Source: an uncultured Bacilli bacterium (GTDB lineage Bacteria > Bacillota_I > Bacilli_A > RF39 > UBA660). Taken from it: a DNA stretch of 64,000 nucleotides. Each line of letters opens with the position of its first letter. Position 1 is the stretch's first letter. A model generated the notes under the pieces. The model did no database searches and was not told the DNA's origin. It saw only the letters and a list, made by a program, of their open reading frames with translations. Shown in pieces: positions 1 to 7,810 of this stretch. The DNA lies in assembly GCA_934097015.1 (NCBI GenBank), contig CAKONF010000001.1, positions 115,114 to 179,113 on the forward strand. Reading direction: 5' to 3'. The position numbers were made by a program, and so were the translations under genes.

Positions 1-2
1 AT

Positions 3-287
3 GAAGTGATAAATAAAATAAAAGAAAATGAATTGGTGGACAGTGCTGATATTGATATTAAAGGTAAATTGATTTATGTTAATATTACTTTAAAAACTGG
101 AAAACATACTGATAGTGAAGCAATATGTCAAACTTCATTAGAAGCATTTAGTGAAGATGAAAAGAAATTTTATGATATTCAATATATAGTATCTAATAAA
201 GATAATAATATAGAAGAAAATTTTCCAGTTATGGGCTATATTAAAGCAGGCAATTCTGTTATAAAATGGACTAATTATGTTCAATAG
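3..287 (+). CDS. Hypothetical protein, 5' end outside the window
   Basis: The reading frame is open from the first complete codon and ends at a TAA, so the true start probably lies upstream; a GTG at 6 is only the first possible internal start. The visible 90-odd residues are hydrophilic and acidic/lysine-rich, with alternating strand-like segments (KLIYVNITLKTGKH) and no membrane span. It reads like the extracellular or cytosolic part of a larger protein. The diguanylate-cyclase-like gene begins 8 bases after its stop with its own ribosome site, so the two are probably co-transcribed. I do not recognise the family and assign no function. Confidence 0.6.
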   Translation, partial: EVINKIKENELVDSADIDIKGKLIYVNITLKTGKHTDSEAICQTSLEAFSEDEKKFYDIQYIVSNKDNNIEENFPVMGYIKAGNSVIKWTNYVQ

Positions 288-295
288 GTGATGTT

Positions 296-2326
296 ATGAA
301 AAAATTTAAAAAAATTATTATTATTTCTGTTATTGCTTTGTTATTTATATCTGGTATAGTTTTTGGTATTTATAAAATATTTAAAGATGAAAATAGTTTA
401 ACTATAAGTGAAAAAACATGGATAAGTAATAATAAGAATAGTGTTTATACAATTAATGTTTTAAATGATGTTAATGTTTTTGGAAAAAGTGGTAATGGAG
501 TATTTTTTGATTTTGTTAATGATTTAGATGAAGAATTAGATTTAAAATTAAATAGTACTGTTTATTCAATAGATAATAAAAATGATTCTTTTGGATTTAA
601 TGTTAGTACAAATTATGATAAACGAGATTTATTAATATATACTGATTACTATGTATTATTAAGTTTAGATGATAATACAATTTATGATATTAAAGATATT
701 AAAGAACAAAATGTTGGAGTTAATAGTTCTGATTTAAGTTATATAAGTAATTATTATAACATAAGTGGAACAATAAAATCATATGAAAATATGGATACTT
801 TATTTCAAGAATTTAATGAAAATAAAGTTTCTTATATAATTGTTCCTTTAAATCAATATAAAGATAAAATTATTAATAAAGGATATAATGTTTGTTATTT
901 CTTTAATGATGCTAAAATTTATTATTATTTACATTTAGGTGGAGATGATACATTAAATTCCATTGTTAAAAAGTATTATAATAAGTGGATTGATAATAAT
1001 TATTTAGATAGCTATAATGAAAACAATTATAAATTATTTATAGAAAGCTTAAATATTAGTGATGCTGAAGAAGATAAATTAACAGATAAAAATTATAAAT
1101 TTGATTTTTTGGTTTATCAACCTTATCAATTATTATCTAAAGGAAAATTAACTGGTATAGTAAATGAGTATTTAAAATCATTTAATGAATTTAGTGATAT
1201 TGATTTTGATTATAATAGAGTTAGAAAATATAAAGACTTAAAATTTGATATAGATAAAAATAAAATAGATTTATTCTTTAATCAAAATGCTTATACTGGA
1301 AAATATAGTAAAATTAATACTAATTTATTAATTAATTATTATTTAATTAGTGATAGGAAATTAGGCATAAATTTAGATTCTTTGAAATCTTATAATGGTG
1401 AAATATATGTTTTAGAAAATTCTAATTTGTATCAATATCTTAGTCAATATAATAATATTATTACTAAAACATATAAAAAATCTGGTGATGTTAAAAGATT
1501 AATAAAAAAGGGTAATTTAGTTTTAGTTGATAAATATTATTATGATAGCTATTTAGTTGATAGTTTAAATAATATTGATATTATTTTAGAAGATGTTGCT
1601 AAAGACCAAACTTATAGTTTTTATTATAAAAATAATAGTGATGTTTTTTATAGATTATTTAAGAATTATGTAAATACTTTAAATCCTAATATAATTATTG
1701 ATAGTGGATTAAATGAGTATTATAAAACTTATGAGACTGGTAGTAGAACAGTTAAACTTGCAAAATATATTATTTTGTTAGTTGTAGTTATTATTATTGG
1801 AATAATAATTTTGATTAGAAATAAGAAGAAGATAGTTTTAAATACAAAAATAAAAAATAATGAAAAAATTAGATATGTAGATATGCTTACTAGTTTGAAA
1901 AATAGAAATTATTTAAATGATAGACTTGATATATGGAATCAAAATACTGTTTATCCACAATGTGTTATAGTTATTGATTTAAATAATATTAAGTATTTAA
2001 ATGATACTTTTGGACATGAAGAAGGAGATAAACAAATTAAGGCTGCTGCTAATGCGTTATTTAAAACTCAACTTGAAAATACTGAATTGTTACGTACTGA
2101 TGGTAATGAATTTATGATATATATGGTTGGATATACTGAAAAACAAATTGTTAATTATATTAAAAAATTAATTAAGGAATTTAAAAAGTTACCTTATGAA
2201 TATGGTGTTGCAATTGGTTTTAGTATGATAAATGATGATTTAAAATTGGTTGAAGATGCTTTTAATGAGGCAACTATACAAATGAGAAAAAATAAGAGCG
2301 CTTTTGAGGATAATGATGATAAATAA
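296..2326 (+). CDS. Membrane sensor with periplasmic-binding-like domains and a degenerate GGDEF domain
   Basis: The 676-residue protein has an N-terminal membrane segment (about residues 5-27), a long extracellular region of about 460 residues that looks like tandem solute-binding-protein folds, a second membrane segment (about 492-512) and a C-terminal GGDEF domain. That domain keeps DMLTSLKNR, the metal-binding aspartate in VIDLNNIKYLND and FGHEEGD, but its active-site signature reads RTDGNEF where GG(D/E)EF is expected. The third-position acid essential in diguanylate cyclases is asparagine. I infer a sensor with lost or altered cyclase activity, perhaps nucleotide-binding only. AGGTGATG precedes the ATG. 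The next gene starts inside its last codons, indicating an operon. Confidence 0.85.
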   Translation: MKKFKKIIIISVIALLFISGIVFGIYKIFKDENSLTISEKTWISNNKNSVYTINVLNDVNVFGKSGNGVFFDFVNDLDEELDLKLNSTVYSIDNKNDSFGFNVSTNYDKRDLLIYTDYYVLLSLDDNTIYDIKDIKEQNVGVNSSDLSYISNYYNISGTIKSYENMDTLFQEFNENKVSYIIVPLNQYKDKIINKGYNVCYFFNDAKIYYYLHLGGDDTLNSIVKKYYNKWIDNNYLDSYNENNYKLFIESLNISDAEEDKLTDKNYKFDFLVYQPYQLLSKGKLTGIVNEYLKSFNEFSDIDFDYNRVRKYKDLKFDIDKNKIDLFFNQNAYTGKYSKINTNLLINYYLISDRKLGINLDSLKSYNGEIYVLENSNLYQYLSQYNNIITKTYKKSGDVKRLIKKGNLVLVDKYYYDSYLVDSLNNIDIILEDVAKDQTYSFYYKNNSDVFYRLFKNYVNTLNPNIIIDSGLNEYYKTYETGSRTVKLAKYIILLVVVIIIGIIILIRNKKKIVLNTKIKNNEKIRYVDMLTSLKNRNYLNDRLDIWNQNTVYPQCVIVIDLNNIKYLNDTFGHEEGDKQIKAAANALFKTQLENTELLRTDGNEFMIYMVGYTEKQIVNYIKKLIKEFKKLPYEYGVAIGFSMINDDLKLVEDAFNEATIQMRKNKSAFEDNDDK

Positions 2327-3197
2327 AATATTAGATTTGTTAGCTAAAATATTTAATAAAAACAGGAAATATTTTAAAGACTTTTTTAGTAAAGTATGGG
2401 AAATAATGTTTAAACCTGAAATGTGTTTTTTACCAGGACATCTTGCATTTTCTGTCATACTTAGTGTTGTTCCAATTTTATCTATTGTGACTGCTATTGC
2501 TAGTTCTTTTGGTTTAACAGTTGAAGATTTAAGCTCGTTTTTAAATAGAATATTTAGTAGTATTAATTTTGAAGTAATAGTTCCTAATATTATGGGACAA
2601 GAAATTAGCTTAAAATATATTAGTGTTATTTGTATTTTATTCTTTATAGCCGCTAATGGTGCAAGTAGTATTATAGTGGCAAGTGATCAGATATATGGTA
2701 TTAAACAAACAGATTATTTTAGAAGAAGAATGAAAGCAATTGTAATGACTATGCTTCTTTGTATATTATATATATTTGTGTTGTTAGTTCCACTTTTAGG
2801 TAATAAAATTATTTCTAGTTTTGATTATTTCAATTTTAAAAATATAATTGATCCTATTTTAACTATTATTAGAGGACCAATAACTTGGTTTATTATATAT
2901 TTCTTTGTAAAATCAATATACGTTATTGCTCCTGATAAAGAAGTTGATACTAGAGGTATGAATTTGGGAGCAATATTTACGACTGTGTTTTGGTTAATTG
3001 CAACTTATTTATATAGTGGATGGATTAATAATTTTACTGCTTATGATAAATATTATGGTAGTTTAAGTGGGCTTGCAATTTTGATGTTATGGATATATTG
3101 GCTATGTTATATATTTGTGATTGGATTATGTTTAAACGTTAAAGTTGAAAATCATGAAATGGAAAAAACTGGTATTATAAAAGAAGTAAAAAAGTAG
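2316..3197 (+). CDS. YihY/BrkB family membrane protein
   Basis: This 293-residue polytopic protein matches the YihY (UPF0761, formerly 'ribonuclease BN') family: a conserved N-terminal block (LPGHLAFSVILSVVPILSIV), about six membrane segments and the late GLAILMLWIYWLCYIFVIG segment. Function is not established for the family; a transport or envelope role is usually assumed. The ATG at 2316 is preferred over a TTG at 2304 and an ATG at 2313 because GAGGA at 2306-2310 is then correctly spaced. It overlaps the end of the GGDEF gene, so translation is probably coupled. Confidence 0.88.
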   Translation: MINKILDLLAKIFNKNRKYFKDFFSKVWEIMFKPEMCFLPGHLAFSVILSVVPILSIVTAIASSFGLTVEDLSSFLNRIFSSINFEVIVPNIMGQEISLKYISVICILFFIAANGASSIIVASDQIYGIKQTDYFRRRMKAIVMTMLLCILYIFVLLVPLLGNKIISSFDYFNFKNIIDPILTIIRGPITWFIIYFFVKSIYVIAPDKEVDTRGMNLGAIFTTVFWLIATYLYSGWINNFTAYDKYYGSLSGLAILMLWIYWLCYIFVIGLCLNVKVENHEMEKTGIIKEVKK

Positions 3198-3208
3198 ATA
3201 CTAAAAAT

Positions 3209-3233
3209 GTACTCACGAGTATTATTTGAGTAC
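3209..3233 (+). repeat. Short perfect inverted repeat after the yihY-like gene
   Basis: Arms GTACTCA and TGAGTAC (7 bp) enclose an 11-base loop. No T-run follows, so it is not a canonical terminator; it could be an mRNA 3' stem or a protein site. Confidence 0.4.
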
Positions 3234-3299
3234 CGATTGTTTACGATATTAAATTAATTTGATGTTTTAAATTAAAAAATATTGTAGAATAATATTCAA

Positions 3300-3342
3300 G
3301 GGATACATTCTAGTTAATGTGTTTCTTTTTTTTTTTTTTTTT
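3300..3342 (+). terminator. Rho-independent terminator
   Basis: A 10-bp stem (GGGATACATT with AATGTGTTTC, three G-T pairs) and a 6-base loop are followed by about 17 Ts. It closes the GGDEF/yihY unit. The rest of the 3198-3481 gap holds only AT-rich sequence, an inverted repeat at 3209 and the AGGAGGG ribosome site of the next gene. Confidence 0.85.
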
Positions 3343-3481
3343 ACAAATTTCAATAATTTATAGTGTATGTAATTTTGTATTGATAAAGTATATAATGGAT
3401 GATATAATAAATTTTAAAAGAAAATAATATGCAGTTATGAATACAGATATTTTAAGTTTGTAAATTTTAGGAGGGTTTTGA

Positions 3482-4693
3482 ATGGATATAAAAGATAAAA
3501 TATATGAAATACGTGGTATAAAAATAATGTTAGATAGAGATTTGGCAGGTTTGATTGGCTATGAAACACGAGTTTTAAATCAAATTATGAAAAGAAATTT
3601 ATATAAATTTAATATGGAAGATTATTTTCAATTGTCATCTTTTGAATTTAATAATTGGAAATCACAAATTGTGACTTCCAAAGAAGATAAAATAGGTCTT
3701 AGAAAACTTCCATATGCGTTTACAAAAAATGGAATTAAAGTGTTAAGTACTATTTTAAAAAAAGAAAATTCTTTAAAAATTATTAATAAAATATTAGAAA
3801 ATTTTGAAGATAAAAATGAATTGATTTTATCTGGCAAAACTTCTTTAAACTCCCTAAATATGGGAGATTATATACAAAATAAGATATATGAAATTAGAGG
3901 ACAACTTGTAATGTTTGATAGTGATTTGGCAAGAATTTATGAATGTACAAATGGAACAAAAACAATAAATTTAGCAGTTAAAAGACATGCAAATAAATTT
4001 CCAGAAAGGTTTATGTTTCAATTAACGGAAAGTGAATATTATAGTTTGCGGTTTCAATTTGAAACCGCAAATACAAAAACTAGAAGTCTTCCATATGTTT
4101 TTACTGAACAAGGTGTTGCAATGCTTGCAACAGTATTAAGAACTAATGTTGCAGATGAGATAAGTGTAAAAATAATGGATGCATTTGTAAAAATGAGAAG
4201 ATATATTTCTAATTCATTAATAGAACAAAAATACATTAATGAATTAGTATTAAAAGATAATAAAAGAATAGAACTATTAGAAGAAACTTTTAATCAACTA
4301 GAAGTTAAGAAAGAACATTTATTCTTTGAAGGTCAGATATACGATGCTTATTCATTATTAATTAAAATATTAAGTGTTGCAAAAGAAGAAATAATTATAA
4401 TAGATAATTATGCTGGCAGAGAACTATTTGATATATTAAGAGATGTAGAATGTAATATAAAAGTAATAACAAAAAATATAAGTGAAGAATTAATAAAAAA
4501 ATATAATAAACAATATAACAATGTTAGTGTAATAAAAAATGATGTATTTCATGATAGATTTATAATAATAGATAAAAAAATATTATATCATTCAGGGTCA
4601 AGTTTTAAAGACTTAGGTAAAAAGTGTTTTGCAATAAATAAAATTCAAGGTAAAGATTTTTTAGAACTTTTGTTAAACAAAGTAAAGTTATAA
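3482..4693 (+). CDS. Tandem ORF6N-domain protein with phospholipase-D-like C-terminus
   Basis: Two ORF6N (phage antirepressor-type DNA-binding) domains occur in tandem: residues about 1-100 (IYEIRGIKIMLDRDLAGLIG, then KLPYAFTKNGIKVL) and about 130-245 (IYEIRGQLVMFDSDLARIYE, then SLPYVFTEQGVAMLATVLR). A coiled linker leads to a C-terminal region with HDRFIIIDKKILYHSGSSF, resembling one half of a phospholipase-D nuclease fold (H-x-K/R followed by G-S-S). The first copy is more divergent, as after duplication and decay. Such proteins occur in prophages and accessory islands and are thought to bind DNA. AGGAGGG lies upstream, and it stands alone between two terminators. Confidence 0.85.
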   Translation: MDIKDKIYEIRGIKIMLDRDLAGLIGYETRVLNQIMKRNLYKFNMEDYFQLSSFEFNNWKSQIVTSKEDKIGLRKLPYAFTKNGIKVLSTILKKENSLKIINKILENFEDKNELILSGKTSLNSLNMGDYIQNKIYEIRGQLVMFDSDLARIYECTNGTKTINLAVKRHANKFPERFMFQLTESEYYSLRFQFETANTKTRSLPYVFTEQGVAMLATVLRTNVADEISVKIMDAFVKMRRYISNSLIEQKYINELVLKDNKRIELLEETFNQLEVKKEHLFFEGQIYDAYSLLIKILSVAKEEIIIIDNYAGRELFDILRDVECNIKVITKNISEELIKKYNKQYNNVSVIKNDVFHDRFIIIDKKILYHSGSSFKDLGKKCFAINKIQGKDFLELLLNKVKL

Positions 4694-4698
4694 CGTGT

Positions 4699-4722
4699 AA
4701 ATGGACATTGTCTATTTTTTTT
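4699..4722 (+). terminator. Rho-independent terminator
   Basis: ATGGAC and GTCTAT pair around a 3-base loop, followed by eight Ts. It separates the ORF6N gene from the ECF-like operon. Confidence 0.7.
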
Positions 4723-4756
4723 GATAAAATTTAATTAGTTAGGGTGTGATGGTATT

Positions 4757-5500
4757 ATGGATATTAGTATTAAGCATTTAGATATAAATATAAAATCTGG
4801 AGAACTTGTTGGTATTATAGGTACTAACGGGTGTGGGAAAACTATACTTTTAAAAATGATATGTGGAAAATTTAAGAATAATAGTATACTTATTAATGAA
4901 AAAAATATTAATAATTATAGTTTAGAATATAAAAAAAATAATATAGTTTGCGTATTTGATGATAATATTTATAATACGGATAATCCTTTGAAAGAATTAA
5001 GATATTACTTAAATAAAATAAATATTAATACAGAAGAAATTGATAATAGAATAAGAGATTTTATAGATTATTTTGTATTAGAAAATATTATAAATAAAAA
5101 GTTTATAGAACTAAATACTGAATCTAGAGTATATATTAAAATATTATCATTATTAATAATAAGTCCTTCTCTTATTTGTATAGATGATTTATTAACGTAT
5201 TTAGATTTAGATAAAAAAACAAAAATATTAAATTATATAAAAGAAAAAAATATTACCTTAATTAATGTTAGTAGTGATATGGAAGAATTACTTTATATGG
5301 ATAAAATTCTTATTATGAATAAGGGCAAGAAAGAAATATATGATAAAACTGATATAGTTTTAAGTAAAGAAGATATATTTAAAGAGTTAGGATTATCACT
5401 ACCATTTATTTATGACATAAATAATTTGTTAAAGAGCTACGAGTTAATAAATGAAAATCATATAGTTATAAAAGAATTGGTGGATTTATTATGGAAATAA
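4757..5500 (+). CDS. Decayed ECF-transporter ATPase, EcfA1-like
   Basis: This 247-residue ABC ATPase has a good Walker A (GTNGCGKT), but the ABC signature is reduced to LNTESRVYIK in place of LSGGQ. Walker B ends CIDDLLTYLD, with the catalytic glutamate replaced by aspartate. The N-terminal strand with the A-loop aromatic is missing: translation starts just before the segment leading to Walker A. The C-terminus (ELGLSLPFIYDINNLL) resembles the tail of energy-coupling-factor ATPases. In Firmicutes ecfA1-ecfA2-ecfT usually precede truA; here the position is right but the chemistry looks lost. The next gene overlaps it by 10 bases. Confidence 0.75.
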   Translation: MDISIKHLDINIKSGELVGIIGTNGCGKTILLKMICGKFKNNSILINEKNINNYSLEYKKNNIVCVFDDNIYNTDNPLKELRYYLNKININTEEIDNRIRDFIDYFVLENIINKKFIELNTESRVYIKILSLLIISPSLICIDDLLTYLDLDKKTKILNYIKEKNITLINVSSDMEELLYMDKILIMNKGKKEIYDKTDIVLSKEDIFKELGLSLPFIYDINNLLKSYELINENHIVIKELVDLLWK

Positions 5501-6123
5501 TGTATAGTAATAAAAATAATGATATATTTAAAAATAATACTATTACTGGTGTTTATGGTGATAAATTAGATTTAATAAATAAAGGTTGTGAATTTTACGG
5601 AATAGAATATGATGATGAATGGACTGTAAAAAGATTTCTTAATGGATATAAATTAAAGATAGATAATAATATATTAGAATTATTTAGTGAATTAGAAGTT
5701 AGTTATAGTTTGCTTAAAAGAAAAATAAAAGAATTAAGTAAAGGACAATTTAAGTTAGTATTGTTAATATATACAATATTAAATAAAAAAACGATTGTTA
5801 TTTTAGATTATTTTGATAAAGGTTTATCTTACAAATATAAAAAAAGAGTAATTAATTATTTAAAGAGTAAATATAATGGAAGTTTAGTTGTTATTAGTAA
5901 TGATTTAGTATTTTTAAATAATTTATGCAGTAAATTAATTGTATTTGATAATGGTGAAATAGTATTTAATGATGAGTTAAAAAAAATATATAATAGTGAT
6001 ATAAAAATAGATTATCCTGCAATTATTAAATTTATTAAAATTGCAAATGAAAATAATGCAAAATTATCTTATACTGTTGATAATAAGGAATTATTAAAGG
6101 ATATATATAGGAGTGTAAGATGA
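5491..6123 (+). CDS. Decayed ECF-transporter ATPase, EcfA2-like, no Walker A
   Basis: This 210-residue protein is recognisable as an ABC ATPase by LSKGQ, by a Walker-B-like strand KTIVILDYFDKGL (aspartate kept, catalytic glutamate gone) and by an ECF-like tail (IDYPAIIKFIKIANENNAKL). The P-loop position reads ITGVYGDKLDLINKG and lacks GxxGxGK(S/T). It cannot be a normal ATPase subunit. It starts inside the EcfA1-like gene and its stop overlaps the truA start (ATGA), so all three genes are translationally coupled. It may be a relic or a non-hydrolysing partner; no EcfT gene follows. Confidence 0.7.
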   Translation: MEIMYSNKNNDIFKNNTITGVYGDKLDLINKGCEFYGIEYDDEWTVKRFLNGYKLKIDNNILELFSELEVSYSLLKRKIKELSKGQFKLVLLIYTILNKKTIVILDYFDKGLSYKYKKRVINYLKSKYNGSLVVISNDLVFLNNLCSKLIVFDNGEIVFNDELKKIYNSDIKIDYPAIIKFIKIANENNAKLSYTVDNKELLKDIYRSVR

Positions 6124-6842
6124 AGTATTTAATTACAGTTAGTTATGATGGTAGCAAATACTATGGATTTCAAAGATTAAATGATTTACCTAGTATACAA
6201 AAAGAATTGGAAGATGCATTAAGTGTTATAAATAAAGATAAAGTAGAAGTAAAAGGTAGTGGTAGAACAGATAGAGGTGTTCATGCTTTAGGACAAAGAT
6301 GTCATTTTGAACTTAAATATGATATACCATGTGATAGACTTATTAATGCTATAAATAGTTTGTTAAGTAATTATGTTAGGGTAATTGATTGTATTAAAAT
6401 TGATGATGATTTTCATGCTAGATTTAATGTTAAAAGAAAAAAGTATAAATATATAATTAATATGGGAAAATATGATGTTATTAAAGAAGATTATTTATAT
6501 AATTATTGTAAAAAGTTAGATATTAAGAGTATGAAGAGAGCTAGTAAATATTTAATTGGTAAACATTCTTATAAGGTTTTTGTTAGTGGTGAAAGAGAAA
6601 ATTATAATAGTGAAATATTTAATATTAATTTTAATAGAGATAAAGATATTTTAACAATAGAATTTACTGGTAAAAGTTTTTATAGATATATGGTTAGGAA
6701 TATGGTTGGTGCTTTAATCTTAGTTGGATGTGGTAAAATAAGTGTAGAGGAATTTAGAAATATGATAGATAATGAAAATAAAGAATATAGTTATTTAACC
6801 GTACCTGCAAATGGTTTATATTTAGAAAGTGTGGAATATTAA
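6120..6842 (+). CDS. truA: tRNA pseudouridine(38-40) synthase TruA
   Basis: This 240-residue enzyme isomerises uridines 38-40 in the anticodon stem-loop of many tRNAs. It begins with the characteristic YDGSKYYGFQ and contains the catalytic motif GSGRTDRGVHALGQ with the nucleophilic aspartate. Later FTGKSFYRYMVRNMVGALI is also typical. Length is normal. It overlaps the preceding ATPase-like gene by ATGA and the following pseudopilin gene by TAATG, in the conserved ecf-truA neighbourhood. Confidence 0.96.
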   Translation: MKYLITVSYDGSKYYGFQRLNDLPSIQKELEDALSVINKDKVEVKGSGRTDRGVHALGQRCHFELKYDIPCDRLINAINSLLSNYVRVIDCIKIDDDFHARFNVKRKKYKYIINMGKYDVIKEDYLYNYCKKLDIKSMKRASKYLIGKHSYKVFVSGERENYNSEIFNINFNRDKDILTIEFTGKSFYRYMVRNMVGALILVGCGKISVEEFRNMIDNENKEYSYLTVPANGLYLESVEY

Positions 6843-7213
6843 TGAATAAAAAAGGATTTACTTTAATTGAATTAATAACTGTTATAGCATTATTAAGTAT
6901 TGTTGGAATAATTACTTTACCTAAAATAAATAAAGCTTTTAAAAGTTCTAGAGCAGATCAATTAGAAGAAGTAAGAGAAAACATAGTTAAAAGTACAGAA
7001 GTATACTTAAATAGTAGTTGTGGTAAAGATAATTATAATAAATTAATAAATGATGATAGTATAAGAATATATTTAAGTAGTATTAAAGATTGTGGATTAA
7101 TTGATAATAAAATATATAATCCTGTTAGTGGTGACTATTTTAATATTGATAATGAATATGTTGATGTTAAAATAGATGAAGTTGGTATATTAGATTATAA
7201 ATTAAGTTTTTAG
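6842..7213 (+). CDS. Type IV pilin-like prepilin (pseudopilin)
   Basis: This 123-residue protein has a class III prepilin leader: a short basic N-terminus ending in KKG, then FTLIELITVIALLSIVGIIT, with the conserved glutamate at +5. The remainder is a small globular domain with two cysteines (SSCGKD and IKDCGL). It should be processed by a PilD/ComC-type peptidase and assembled into a pilus or competence pseudopilus. No assembly ATPase or peptidase gene is in this window. The start codon overlaps the truA stop. Confidence 0.85.
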   Translation: MNKKGFTLIELITVIALLSIVGIITLPKINKAFKSSRADQLEEVRENIVKSTEVYLNSSCGKDNYNKLINDDSIRIYLSSIKDCGLIDNKIYNPVSGDYFNIDNEYVDVKIDEVGILDYKLSF

Positions 7214-7255
7214 TATAAAATAGATATTATTTTTCATAATAATAATGGTGATATT

Positions 7256-7693
7256 ATGAATGAAAATAAAGAATTCTTAACTTATTTATATCAAGATAGT
7301 GATATGGCTTTAAATAATTTAACTTTGTTGATTAAGAAAATTAATAAGAAAGATAATAAAATTAAAAGAGTAATAGAAGATATTATTAAAGGATATGAAG
7401 AATACTTAAAAAAGATTAAGAAGTATATGAAAGATAATAAATATAGTATTGAAGGAAAAACTTTAATTAGTAAAATGGGTGCATATTTAGGAATAAATAT
7501 GGAAATTATGAAAGATAATAGTGATAGTCGTATTGCTGATATGTTGATACAAGGTATGACTATGGGAGTACTTAGTGTTAGTAAGAAAATAGATAATTAC
7601 AAAGATAGAATTGATAAAGAATTAATTAAATTAGGAGAAGAATTTAAAGAATATCAACAAAAAAGTATTGATAAATTGAAAGTATATTTATAA
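7256..7693 (+). CDS. Hypothetical all-helical protein
   Basis: This 145-residue, lysine-rich protein has predicted long amphipathic helices, starting with FLTYLYQDSDMALNNLTLLI and ending in EEFKEYQQKSIDKLKVYL. It resembles small ferritin-like four-helix bundles of the DUF2383 kind in length and pattern, but I see no clear metal-ligand set. A GGTGATATT ribosome site precedes the ATG. It is the last gene of the truA-pseudopilin run. Confidence 0.6.
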   Translation: MNENKEFLTYLYQDSDMALNNLTLLIKKINKKDNKIKRVIEDIIKGYEEYLKKIKKYMKDNKYSIEGKTLISKMGAYLGINMEIMKDNSDSRIADMLIQGMTMGVLSVSKKIDNYKDRIDKELIKLGEEFKEYQQKSIDKLKVYL

Positions 7694-7810
7694 ATATTCG
7701 TTATCGAATAAGATGTCTTAAAAGTGATTGAAATATATCATTTTTTATTTTATAATTTTATTAGAGTAGTAGCCTACTTAAAAATAATATATGATAGGAG
7801 AGAGTCAATT

